A DNA stretch of 34,854 nt, from positions 1-34,854 of the forward strand of contig JABXJS010000244.1 of assembly GCA_013538855.1 (NCBI GenBank), written 5' to 3'. Shown piece by piece: positions 8,431 through 15,142 of the stretch. A program made the position numbers and the translations under genes. Below the pieces are notes generated by a model that saw nothing but the letters and a program-made list of their open reading frames with translations, did not search any database and was not told where the DNA came from. This stretch comes from Herpetosiphonaceae bacterium. GTDB lineage: Bacteria > Chloroflexota > Chloroflexia > Chloroflexales > Herpetosiphonaceae. The stretch's first letter is position 1. Every line of letters starts with the position of its first letter.

Positions 8431-9561
8431 CTACCCTAACGCGACACGCCGATACTGCTCAAGGGTTGTTTGCGCCAGCGCGGCCCATGAAAACTGGGCG
8501 GCCCGGCGCAGGCCACGCTCACGCAGATCGGCGCGGAGCTCAGCGTCGGCGGCCATACGCAGCAGCGCCGCCGCCATGCCATCGATATCGTCAGGATCGA
8601 CCTGGATCGCCGCATCACCGACCACCTCGGGGATGCTGGTGGCGTTGGTCGTCAACACAGGCACGCCCGAGGCCATCGCCTCCAGCGGGGGGATACCAAA
8701 GCCCTCGTAGCGCGACGGATAGACAAAGAACGTCGCCGCATTGTACCACCATGGCAGATCTGCGCCAGGCACATAGCCTAAAAACTGCACCGAATCGCCA
8801 AGGTTTAGCTCGCTGTGGGTGGCGAAGATCGCATCGAAGTTCCAGCCCTTGCCACCGCCAATCAGCAGCGGCATACCGACCTCGCTGCGCACTTGGGCGT
8901 AGGCGCGCAGCAAGTTGGGAATATTCTTGCGCGGCTCCAGCGTGCCAAGATAGAGCATAAAGCGCTCGGGAACACTATTGCTGCGCCGCCAAGCCTCGAC
9001 CTCAGCGGCTGGGCGTGGGTGATACTGCGCGCCAGCGGCGTTGTAGGCGATGCTGATGCGCGCCGGGTCGATGTGCAGCCGCTCGACAATCGCCTGCTTC
9101 GAGTACTCCGACACGGCAAAGATATGCGCAGCCTGGCGCACGCCTTGGCGGGTTGCCGCCGCTAGATAGCGCCGATTGGCCCGCCGATGCGAGCCGGTGA
9201 CATCCATAAACGCCAGATCGTGGATCGTCACCAGCGTCGGCACCGGTGCCAGCAGTGGGGCAATATTCAGCAGGCCATGAAATAGACTAGCCCGCTGGCG
9301 CGCCAAGAGCCATGGCGCGATCAACTGCTCCCAGGGAATGCGATACTTCGGCTTAATCGTTGGCAGCCGCGACTCCTGCACCTGCCAGTTGGGCGGCAGA
9401 TCAAGGTGCTGGGCCACACCAGGGCCAACAAACAGGCTATATGTATTGCCCTGATCCAGCCGCGCTAGCTCGCGCACAAGCTGCAGCGAGTGGTTTGAAA
9501 CCCCGGCCTGCCGGAATGAGCGATCAAACGAGATCAGGTGACCATTGATTACACAGTGCAT
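8431..9561 (-). CDS. Glycosyltransferase family 4 (GT-B fold)
   Basis: A 376-residue cytoplasmic glycosyltransferase. The N-terminal half holds the acceptor-side features, such as the GVSNHSLQLVREL glycine-loop region near residue 20 and TIHDLAFMDV. The C-terminal half has the donor-binding signature of GT4 enzymes: YLGTLEPRKNIPNLLRAY, GYVPGADLPWWYNAA, and EGFGIPPLEAMASGVPVLT with the E-x7-E pair, then IPEVVGDAAI. Family members transfer sugars from nucleotide-sugar donors to lipids, polysaccharides or other acceptors; the substrate is unknown. No strong ribosome site is seen before ATG 9561 (a weak GATGG). It lies downstream of signal peptidase I on the same strand but behind a terminator, so it is probably a separate unit. 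Confidence 0.9.
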   Translation of the reverse strand: MHCVINGHLISFDRSFRQAGVSNHSLQLVRELARLDQGNTYSLFVGPGVAQHLDLPPNWQVQESRLPTIKPKYRIPWEQLIAPWLLARQRASLFHGLLNIAPLLAPVPTLVTIHDLAFMDVTGSHRRANRRYLAAATRQGVRQAAHIFAVSEYSKQAIVERLHIDPARISIAYNAAGAQYHPRPAAEVEAWRRSNSVPERFMLYLGTLEPRKNIPNLLRAYAQVRSEVGMPLLIGGGKGWNFDAIFATHSELNLGDSVQFLGYVPGADLPWWYNAATFFVYPSRYEGFGIPPLEAMASGVPVLTTNATSIPEVVGDAAIQVDPDDIDGMAAALLRMAADAELRADLRERGLRRAAQFSWAALAQTTLEQYRRVALG

Positions 9562-9569
9562 ATACCATC

Positions 9570-9600
9570 AAAAGCCCGCCTGCTCAGCGAACAGACGGGC
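9570..9600 (-). terminator. Intrinsic terminator after signal peptidase gene
   Basis: Arms 9574-9582 and 9592-9600 form a 9-bp stem with a 9-base loop. On the minus strand all positions pair (one G-U wobble), while the plus strand has a C-A mismatch. A TTTT run (9570-9573, minus strand) follows. It lies just after the stop of lepB. Confidence 0.8.
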
Positions 9601-9626
9601 GCTATTGCCACTGGCACCGCCCAACC

Positions 9627-10451
9627 TTACTGCTGGGCGTACGAAGGCGTGGAGATTGTGCCCCAGTACTGGCGCGGCCAGTATGAGAGCCAGGCTTTGC
9701 CGACAACATACTCAAGCGACAGCGGCCCCCACTCACGTGAGTCGCTGCTGTTGCCACGGTTGTCGCCCATAACGAAAATATGGCCAGGCGGAACCGTATA
9801 GCTACACGTCGACTGGAAGTCGCGACAGGTTGTGACGGTGCCCTCTGGCAGGTACGGCTCGGGCAGCAGATGATCGTTGACGTAGACCTCGCCCTCGGAG
9901 ATGGTGACCTTCTCGCCAGCGCTAGCGATCACGCGCTTGATATAGTCCTTGTCTTCCTCCGATGTGGCCGCCGGTGGCGCGATAAACACCACAATATCGC
10001 CGCGCTGCGGCGGATGGAACGGATAGACCACCTTCGCCGGGAGATCGCCCTTGCCTGGCAGCAGCCGCAGTGGCGCATTCAGGTCAAAGTGGAGATACAG
10101 CGCCTTGTTGACCAGAATATACTGCTGATCGTGCATCGTCGGGTCCATGCTGTGACCCTCGATGCGGAAGTTTTGAATAAGACCGCGCACAATAAAAAAG
10201 ACCAGCAGCACAAACACAACGGTCTCGATGATTTCGCGCACGACAGCCATGCCCTTGCGGGTTGGTGGCGCGTCGATTGCATCCTCAGCAGATTCGTCGA
10301 GCAGATCAAGCTCATCATCCGCAAAGGCGGCCTGATCGGAGTCTAGAAGCTGTGGCTCGGAAGAAAGCGGCGCGCTTGGCGCTAGGGGTGTTCGCGGTGT
10401 ATCTGCGCCTGTTGGCTGGCTAAGACGATCACGTAAGGGTGTTGGACTCAT
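9627..10451 (-). CDS. lepB: Signal peptidase I
   Basis: A 274-residue membrane serine peptidase of family S26 that cleaves signal peptides from Sec- and Tat-exported proteins. An N-terminal cytoplasmic region (~70 residues, acidic and Pro-rich) precedes one membrane segment (ETVVFVLLVFFIVRGLI). The catalytic serine is S101 in GHSMDPTM and the general-base lysine is K172 in DYIKRVIASAGE. The terminal box GDNRGNSSDSREWGP is intact. I prefer ATG 10451 (MSPTP), which has AGGAT 7 bases upstream, over an upstream extension. A good promoter is visible (TTGTTA-18-TATAAT on the minus strand) and a terminator follows, so it is a single-gene unit. It is divergent from the AmrS-like gene. Confidence 0.95.
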   Translation of the reverse strand: MSPTPLRDRLSQPTGADTPRTPLAPSAPLSSEPQLLDSDQAAFADDELDLLDESAEDAIDAPPTRKGMAVVREIIETVVFVLLVFFIVRGLIQNFRIEGHSMDPTMHDQQYILVNKALYLHFDLNAPLRLLPGKGDLPAKVVYPFHPPQRGDIVVFIAPPAATSEEDKDYIKRVIASAGEKVTISEGEVYVNDHLLPEPYLPEGTVTTCRDFQSTCSYTVPPGHIFVMGDNRGNSSDSREWGPLSLEYVVGKAWLSYWPRQYWGTISTPSYAQQ

Positions 10452-10491
10452 CACATATCCTGACTGAAAGCACCAATCTATCGTGGAAATT

Positions 10492-10521
10492 ATTATAATC
10501 CATACAGAGGAAATATAACAA
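10492..10521 (-). promoter_or_regulatory. lepB sigma-70-type promoter
   Basis: On the minus strand, TTGTTA (complement of 10516-10521) and TATAAT (complement of 10492-10497) are separated by 18 bases. The predicted start of transcription is about 35 bases before the lepB ATG. Confidence 0.7.
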
Positions 10522-10582
10522 CATGGTAGTATAGCTAGCAGTCCTGGCATAGAGCAGAATATGCGCCAGCAAAGGAGCGTTC

Positions 10583-11572
10583 ATGCGCACAACCGTATTG
10601 GTCTCGGAGCAACAAGACAGCATTCGATGCAATGTGTGCCAATGGCGCTGTGCATTGGAGCAGGGGGAGACTGGGCGCTGCCTTGTGCGCCGCCGCGAGG
10701 GCGATGCGATCGTCGCGCTCAGCGACGGCATGGTCTCAGCCGCCACCATCGGCCCTGTCGAAGACTACGGCTTTCGCCACTTCTTTCCGGACTCGATGGT
10801 GCTCGCCGTCGGCAGCTGGGGCACGCCCTTCCCCCAGCATCAGAACGATAGCCATCACGCGTTAATCCCCGACGACCCCGCTCGTCAGCGCCGCCTCGAC
10901 CCACATCGCTTGGTGCAGTTCGCCCAAGAGCGCCTTGTGCGCGGGCTGATCTGGGCCTTCAACGATGCCGTCGTTAACCAGGAGTACTTGCTCGATGCGC
11001 TGCGCCTGGCCCGCGCTGGCAGCAGGATCACCGGCATTGTCACCGGCGGCCTCTGGACCAAAGCCGCGCTTGATCAGGTCGGCCCTTACCTGGATGGCAT
11101 CAACCTGATGCTCTATGGCTTTCGCACCGAGAGCTACGAGCGGCTCACCGGCATCAAGGAGTGGCGCGGCATCTTGGCAGGCATCGAGCATGCGGTTAAG
11201 CGCTGGGACTGTCACGTGGAGATCACCACGCCCATCGCCACCGGCATCAACGACAGCGCCGCCGAGATTAAAGATATCGCCGACTGGATCGTCGCAACCC
11301 TTGGCCCGCAGGTGCCCTGGCGCTTGATCCCGACCCTCGACAGCGATACCAGCGCCGCAGTGCACGCCCGCGAGATCGCGCAGAAGTCAAGCCTCAGCTA
11401 TGTCTATGGTGCCGATCCCACCGAGCCAACCCGCTGCCCATCGTGCGGCTGGGCGGTGATCGAGCGCAGCGGGGCCAGCGTGCGCATGGTCGGCGTGCTC
11501 GATGGCCGCTGTGATAACTGCGGCAGCGAGCTGGGCCTACGCCTCTCGGTCTTTAAGCAGCGGCGGGAGTAA
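10583..11572 (+). CDS. AmrS-like radical SAM homologue lacking the FeS motif
   Basis: A 329-residue protein whose ends match AmmeMemoRadiSam-system radical SAM enzymes (AmrS): an N-terminal CNVCQWRC...GRC cluster (residues 16-33) and a C-terminal zinc-ribbon-like CPSCGW...CDNCG. The central CxxxCxxC motif that binds the radical [4Fe-4S] cluster should follow 'VG' near residue 80. Here it reads VGSWGTPFPQHQN, with no cysteine. Other core signatures are also altered (ITGIVTGGLW and NLMLYGF where family members have NGY and D-x-K patterns). The frame is fully open and the changes are spread out, so this looks like an evolved non-radical relative, not a sequencing error. AAAGGAG (10571-10577) precedes ATG 10583. 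The stop is 3 bases from the AMMECR1 gene, so they are probably co-transcribed. Its function may be binding or regulation; this is unknown. Confidence 0.75.
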   Translation: MRTTVLVSEQQDSIRCNVCQWRCALEQGETGRCLVRRREGDAIVALSDGMVSAATIGPVEDYGFRHFFPDSMVLAVGSWGTPFPQHQNDSHHALIPDDPARQRRLDPHRLVQFAQERLVRGLIWAFNDAVVNQEYLLDALRLARAGSRITGIVTGGLWTKAALDQVGPYLDGINLMLYGFRTESYERLTGIKEWRGILAGIEHAVKRWDCHVEITTPIATGINDSAAEIKDIADWIVATLGPQVPWRLIPTLDSDTSAAVHAREIAQKSSLSYVYGADPTEPTRCPSCGWAVIERSGASVRMVGVLDGRCDNCGSELGLRLSVFKQRRE

Positions 11573-11575
11573 CCT

Positions 11576-12103
11576 ATGCCTACATCGACTGTCGTTAAGC
11601 ATCCATTGGTGCGCCTGGCCCGCATCGCCGTAGAGACATACGTGCGCGAGCATCGTGTGCTCACGCCGCCCTATCCGCTCGATCCCGACCAGCGCCAGGC
11701 GTGTGGCGTGTTCGTCTCAATCGTTAAAGATGACACGCTGCGGGGTAGCGTTGGCACACTCACGCCTGTGCAGGCCAATCTGGCGACGGAGGTTATTCAC
11801 AACGCTATCGCCGCCGCGGTGCGTGATCCACGTTTCAGCCCGGTGCACCCGCCAGAGCTGACCGACCTGCACTATGTGATCGATATCATCAACGAGCTGG
11901 AGCCGCTGCCAACGCTTGCGCAGCAAGACCCACAGCAGCATGGTTTGGTGGTGCGCACGCCGCACCAGATTGGTGTGGTGCTACCGAGCGTCACAGGCAT
12001 CGACAGCGCCAGCGCACAGTTAGCGCTGGCGCTGCGCAAAGCCCAACTCAACGAGCAGCACGACTATAAGCTCTGGCGCTTTTGTGTGCAGCGGCTAAGC
12101 TAG
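11576..12103 (+). CDS. AMMECR1-domain protein (AmrA-like)
   Basis: A 175-residue protein with the AMMECR1 domain across nearly its full length. Recognisable blocks are the N-terminal helix VRLARIAVETYVREH, CGVFVSIVKDDTLRGSVGTLTP, AIAAAVRDPRFSPVHPPEL and VIDIINELEPL. The hallmark LRGCIG motif reads LRGSVG here (about residues 56-61), so its conserved cysteine is replaced by serine. AMMECR1 proteins are widespread and their biochemical role is not settled; in bacteria they are often encoded with MEMO and radical SAM partners. Here the partner is the degenerate AmrS-like gene three bases upstream, and no MEMO gene is present in the window. GGCGGGAG before ATG 11576 serves as ribosome site and overlaps the end of the previous gene. 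Confidence 0.85.
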   Translation: MPTSTVVKHPLVRLARIAVETYVREHRVLTPPYPLDPDQRQACGVFVSIVKDDTLRGSVGTLTPVQANLATEVIHNAIAAAVRDPRFSPVHPPELTDLHYVIDIINELEPLPTLAQQDPQQHGLVVRTPHQIGVVLPSVTGIDSASAQLALALRKAQLNEQHDYKLWRFCVQRLS

Positions 12104-12284
12104 CAGGCATTGTCAGAGCGCACAGCGACCAGCGTAGAGACCGAGCCAAGGAAAGTCGCAGAGCGTCTCCAACGTCAGATTAACAGCCTAGCGTGATCAA
12201 CCTGCGTGCGAGTTTTCAGAAAAACATCAGCTTTGTATCAGTTTATTCCGAAGATTAGCCCGTATTAATCAGCACAAGTCTCGC

Positions 12285-12290
12285 TATAAT
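12285..12290 (+). promoter_or_regulatory. Candidate -10 element for the small ORF
   Basis: A perfect TATAAT lies 92 bases before the small ORF, but no convincing -35 box is placed 16-18 bases upstream. The stretch 12104-12281 has no gene that I can support. Confidence 0.35.
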
Positions 12291-12381
12291 GGCACAAGTT
12301 TTGCATTAGCAACAGCGCTGTGAATGAAGACGCTGGCCCTTGAATTTCTAGATACACTTTCTTTTAGGAGACGCACCTACA

Positions 12382-12483
12382 ATGATTACAATTGTTTTCT
12401 GGGCCATCATGCTCTTGAGCTGTTCTATCATTCCCGTCTGGATTGGGCTGCGCGACCATCAGGCGCAAGAGCATGATCATTGA
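12382..12483 (+). CDS. Small membrane protein, 33 residues
   Basis: A 33-codon ORF beginning MITIVFWAIMLLSC and ending in a His/Asp-rich tail (DHQAQEHDH). The first ~22 residues form one hydrophobic helix, followed by a short charged tail, as in single-pass small membrane proteins. AGGAG (12366-12370) lies 11 bases before the ATG, and a TATAAT is found further upstream. It lies immediately before the glycine riboswitch, and its stop codon overlaps the -35 box of that operon's promoter. I do not recognise a family. Support comes only from composition and signals, so it is a moderate call. Confidence 0.5.
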   Translation: MITIVFWAIMLLSCSIIPVWIGLRDHQAQEHDH

Positions 12484-12509
12484 CGGATTCGGCCAAGTGA
12501 CCGTATACT
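12480..12509 (+). promoter_or_regulatory. Promoter of the glycine cleavage operon
   Basis: TTGACG (12480-12485) and TATACT (12504-12509) are separated by 18 bases. Transcription would start near 12516, about 20 bases before the riboswitch. The -35 box overlaps the TGA of the small ORF. Confidence 0.75.
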
Positions 12510-12538
12510 GGCAGCAATCAAGTAGCATGCTGGATGAC

Positions 12539-12713
12539 GGACGCGGGAGAGCATCACCACGGTGATCGCCGACGAAGCAAATCAGCGAGGTTGCCGCTCG
12601 CCGATGAACCTTTCAGGCCCCCACACCGCGCCCCGACGGCACTCTGGAGAGCAGGGCCAGCCTGCACCGACGGAGTAACCCTCACGGGGAATCTCTCAGG
12701 TCCATGGACAGAG
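12539..12713 (+). promoter_or_regulatory. Tandem glycine riboswitch
   Basis: Two glycine aptamers in series. Aptamer 1: the P1 helix pairs 12539-12546 with 12626-12632 (one bulged A), with GGGAGAGC, CGCCGACGAAGCAA and the CTTTCAGGC-like core near 12610. Aptamer 2: P1 pairs CTCTG (12642-12646) with CAGAG (12709-12713), with GGAGAGC, CACCGACGGAGTAA and AATCTCTCAGG. These are the conserved elements of the gcvT/glycine riboswitch, and the genes downstream are the glycine cleavage system. The 3' strand of aptamer 2 P1 overlaps the base of the following terminator. Glycine binding would therefore be expected to disfavour termination and turn the operon on; the switch direction is inferred from the layout. 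Confidence 0.93.
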
Positions 12714-12739
12714 ACAGGGCAACGTTGCCTTGTCTTTTT
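12713..12739 (+). terminator. Riboswitch-controlled terminator (attenuator)
   Basis: GACAGGGCAAC (12713-12723) pairs with GTTGCCTTGTC (12724-12734) as an almost continuous self-complementary stem, followed by TTTTT (12735-12739). The stem can be extended at its base into aptamer 2 P1, giving mutually exclusive structures. Confidence 0.85.
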
Positions 12740-12755
12740 GTTGTTCAGGTGCCTT

Positions 12756-13547
12756 ATGAACTGGCGGTTGATCATCTCCCCACCGCTCGACGGAGCAACC
12801 AACATGGCCATCGACCATGCGCTCGCCCGCATGGTCGCCGCTGGTGACTCGCCGCCGACGCTGCGCCTCTATCGCTGGCAGCCCGCTTGTGTCTCGCTAG
12901 GCTATTTTCAGCCTAGCTCCGCCGTGAACCAGTCAGCATGCGCACACTACGGCTACGACATCGTGCGCCGACCAACCGGCGGGCGCGCCATCCTCCACGC
13001 CGATGAGCTTACCTATGCCCTCACTGTCGCCAGCACGCAGCCAGGCTTCGGCGGGCGCATCCTCTCCACCTATCGCCAGATTAGCCTAGCCCTGCTGGCC
13101 GGACTCCACAACCTCAACGTAACCGCCGCGTGGTCAGCGGGCCATGCAGCCACCTCTGCCTCGGCCGCATGCTTCGACACACCTGCCGACTATGAGATCA
13201 CGGTTCGTGGGCGCAAGCTGATCGGCAGCGCCCAGACGCGCATGCGCGGAGCAATTTTACAGCACGGCAGCCTGCTGCTCAGCGCCGACGTGGCGCGGCT
13301 CTATGCGGTGCTCAACCTTGACGCAGCAATCAGCAGCACCAGCCTCGCCGAGCGCATGATCGCCCTCGATGAAGCCGCCGAACAACACATTGACTTCGAC
13401 ACCTGCGCCAGCGCCCTGGTGGCAGGCTTTTGCACCACATGGCACATTCGCTTCACGCCTGGCGAGCTAACCTCCGCCGAGGCCACGCTAGCCCAAACCC
13501 TACGCACCGAGCGCTACGCCAATCACGCTTGGACACAGCGACGCTAG
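12756..13547 (+). CDS. lipM: LipM-type octanoyltransferase
   Basis: A 263-residue member of the biotin/lipoate protein ligase fold. Characteristic blocks are MNWRLIISPPLDGATNMAID at the N terminus, RRPTGGRAILHADELTYAL and ACFDTPADYEITVRGRK with LIGSAQTRMRGAILQHGSLL. The latter matches LipM, which moves an octanoyl group from acyl carrier protein to the H protein of glycine cleavage; C139 in ACFD would be the acyl-cysteine nucleophile. A lipoate-protein ligase (LplA) role is the alternative. ATG 12756 has AGGT (12747-12750) upstream; an earlier in-frame start at 12534 would run through the riboswitch and is rejected. It is the first gene of the glycine-controlled operon, which suits a GcvH-modifying enzyme. 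Confidence 0.8.
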   Translation: MNWRLIISPPLDGATNMAIDHALARMVAAGDSPPTLRLYRWQPACVSLGYFQPSSAVNQSACAHYGYDIVRRPTGGRAILHADELTYALTVASTQPGFGGRILSTYRQISLALLAGLHNLNVTAAWSAGHAATSASAACFDTPADYEITVRGRKLIGSAQTRMRGAILQHGSLLLSADVARLYAVLNLDAAISSTSLAERMIALDEAAEQHIDFDTCASALVAGFCTTWHIRFTPGELTSAEATLAQTLRTERYANHAWTQRR

Positions 13548-13576
13548 GTTGCTGTCTGTACCTTCTAGGAGGTGGA

Positions 13577-14674
13577 ATGAAACAAACACCACTCAACGCA
13601 CGCCATCGCGCTCTAGGAGCTAAGATGGTTGAGTTCGGCGGCTGGGACATGCCGGTTCAGTACCGCGGGATTATCGAAGAGCACCAGGCCACGCGCAACG
13701 CCGCCGGGCTGTTCGATATCAGCCACATGGCGCGCTTTTGGGTCACTGGCCCGCAGAGCGAGGCCTTCATCCAACATATCAACACCTTCGATGTGCGCAA
13801 CACCGCCGTCGGCCAGTCCGACTACGGCCTGATGTGCTATGAGGACGGCGGCATCGTCGATGATATTTTCGTGTATCATCTCGCTGATAACGAGTGGATG
13901 ATCGTCGCCAACGCCAGCAACGCCGCGAAAGACTGGGACTGGCTCACGCAGCACAGCTCAGGCTTCGATGTGCAGCTCACCGACCGCTCTGCCGAGCTGG
14001 CGATGATCGCGCTGCAAGGCCCCAGCGCCGAGCACATCCTCGACCCGCTGACGAGCGCCGACCTCACCGCGCTGCCCTTTCATGGCATCACCGCCAGCAG
14101 CATCGGCACGGCACAGGGCTATGTGTCGCGCACGGGCTACACCGGCGAGGATGGCTTCGAGATCTTCATTCCCGCCGACCAGGCCGCGCCAGTCTGGGAT
14201 GCGCTGCTGGATGCTGGCAGCGCCGCAGGGCTACAGCCAGTGGGCCTGGGCGCACGCGACAGCCTGCGCTTCGAGCCAGGACTGCCGCTCTATGGCCACG
14301 AGATCGAGCGCGACATCAACCCCTACGAGGCCAAGCTCGGCTGGGTGGTCAAGCTCGACAAGGGCGACTTCATCGGCTCCGACGCTCTGCGCATGATTAA
14401 GGAGCATGGCCCCGCGCGCCGCCTGATCGGACTGCAGATGGTTGGCCGCGGCATCGCACGCCAAGGCATGCCCGTGCAGACCACCGACGGTCAGGAGATC
14501 GGCAGCGTCACCACCGGCATGCCTGCGCCAACGCTCGGGCAAAACCTGGCCTATGCGCTGGTCGCCAGCGGCAGCGTCAAAGTTGGCGCTGAAGTCGATG
14601 TGCTCGTGCGCGGCAAGCCTGTTCGCGCCACCGTTGTTAAGACCCCCTTCTATAAGTCGCGCTACAAGAAATAG
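13577..14674 (+). CDS. gcvT: Aminomethyltransferase (glycine cleavage T protein)
   Basis: A 365-residue T protein that takes the aminomethyl group from lipoyl-GcvH and forms methylenetetrahydrofolate plus ammonia. Expected blocks are present in order: FGGWDMPVQY, AGLFDISHMARF, GGIVDDIFVY, ALQGPSAE, GYTGEDGFEIF, LGARDSLRFEPGLPLYGHE and the C-terminal barrel ending VVKTPFYKSRYKK. The length is normal for the family. The start is set at ATG 13577 because AGGAGG lies at 13567-13572; upstream in-frame starts fall inside lipM. It lies 29 bases after lipM and is followed by gcvH after 28 bases. Confidence 0.96.
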   Translation: MKQTPLNARHRALGAKMVEFGGWDMPVQYRGIIEEHQATRNAAGLFDISHMARFWVTGPQSEAFIQHINTFDVRNTAVGQSDYGLMCYEDGGIVDDIFVYHLADNEWMIVANASNAAKDWDWLTQHSSGFDVQLTDRSAELAMIALQGPSAEHILDPLTSADLTALPFHGITASSIGTAQGYVSRTGYTGEDGFEIFIPADQAAPVWDALLDAGSAAGLQPVGLGARDSLRFEPGLPLYGHEIERDINPYEAKLGWVVKLDKGDFIGSDALRMIKEHGPARRLIGLQMVGRGIARQGMPVQTTDGQEIGSVTTGMPAPTLGQNLAYALVASGSVKVGAEVDVLVRGKPVRATVVKTPFYKSRYKK

Positions 14675-14702
14675 CTTGTAGCTCAAGCAAGGAGCAAAGC
14701 CG

Positions 14703-15095
14703 ATGGACTATCAAACACCGCAGGATCGCCAGTACACCAAGTCGCACGAGTGGGTCAAAATCGACGGCAGCACCGCGACGGTGGGCATCAGCGACTACGC
14801 CCAACATGCCCTCGGCGATATCGTGTTTGTCGAGCTGCCGGATGTGGGCGCAAGCTTCGGCGTAGGCGACGCCTTCGGGGTCGTCGAGTCAGTCAAGGCG
14901 GCCTCCGATGTCTACCTGCCGGTCAGCGGTGAGATTATCGAGATCAACGAGGCGCTGCTCGACGCGCCAGAGACCGTCAACAGCGATCCCTACGGCGCTG
15001 GCTGGCTGGCCAAGGTTCAGCTGAGCGCGGACGCCAGCGATCTGCTCGATCCAGCCACCTACGCCCAGCACGTCGCAGAAGAAGCTAGCAAGTAA
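14703..15095 (+). CDS. gcvH: Glycine cleavage H protein
   Basis: A 130-residue lipoyl carrier protein that shuttles the aminomethyl group between the P, T and L proteins. The lipoylated lysine is K65 in [15 protein letters not shown]. Other conserved parts include [30 protein letters not shown] and the C-terminal [19 protein letters not shown] (14689-14694 region) precedes ATG 14703. It lies between gcvT and gcvPA. The lipM-like gene heading the operon probably supplies octanoyl to this lysine; a lipoyl synthase must come from elsewhere, since none is in the window. Confidence 0.96.
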   Translation: MDYQTPQDRQYTKSHEWVKIDGSTATVGISDYAQHALGDIVFVELPDVGASFGVGDAFGVVESVKAASDVYLPVSGEIIEINEALLDAPETVNSDPYGAGWLAKVQLSADASDLLDPATYAQHVAEEASK

Positions 15096-15142
15096 GCTCG
15101 TGCAGGTGCCCACACGCATCTGCTCCAACAATAAGGAAACCC

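Noticed and set aside
12534-12755. N-terminal extension of the LipM-type protein
   Set aside because: The in-frame extension would translate the glycine riboswitch and terminator; the protein family begins at MNWRLI (12756).
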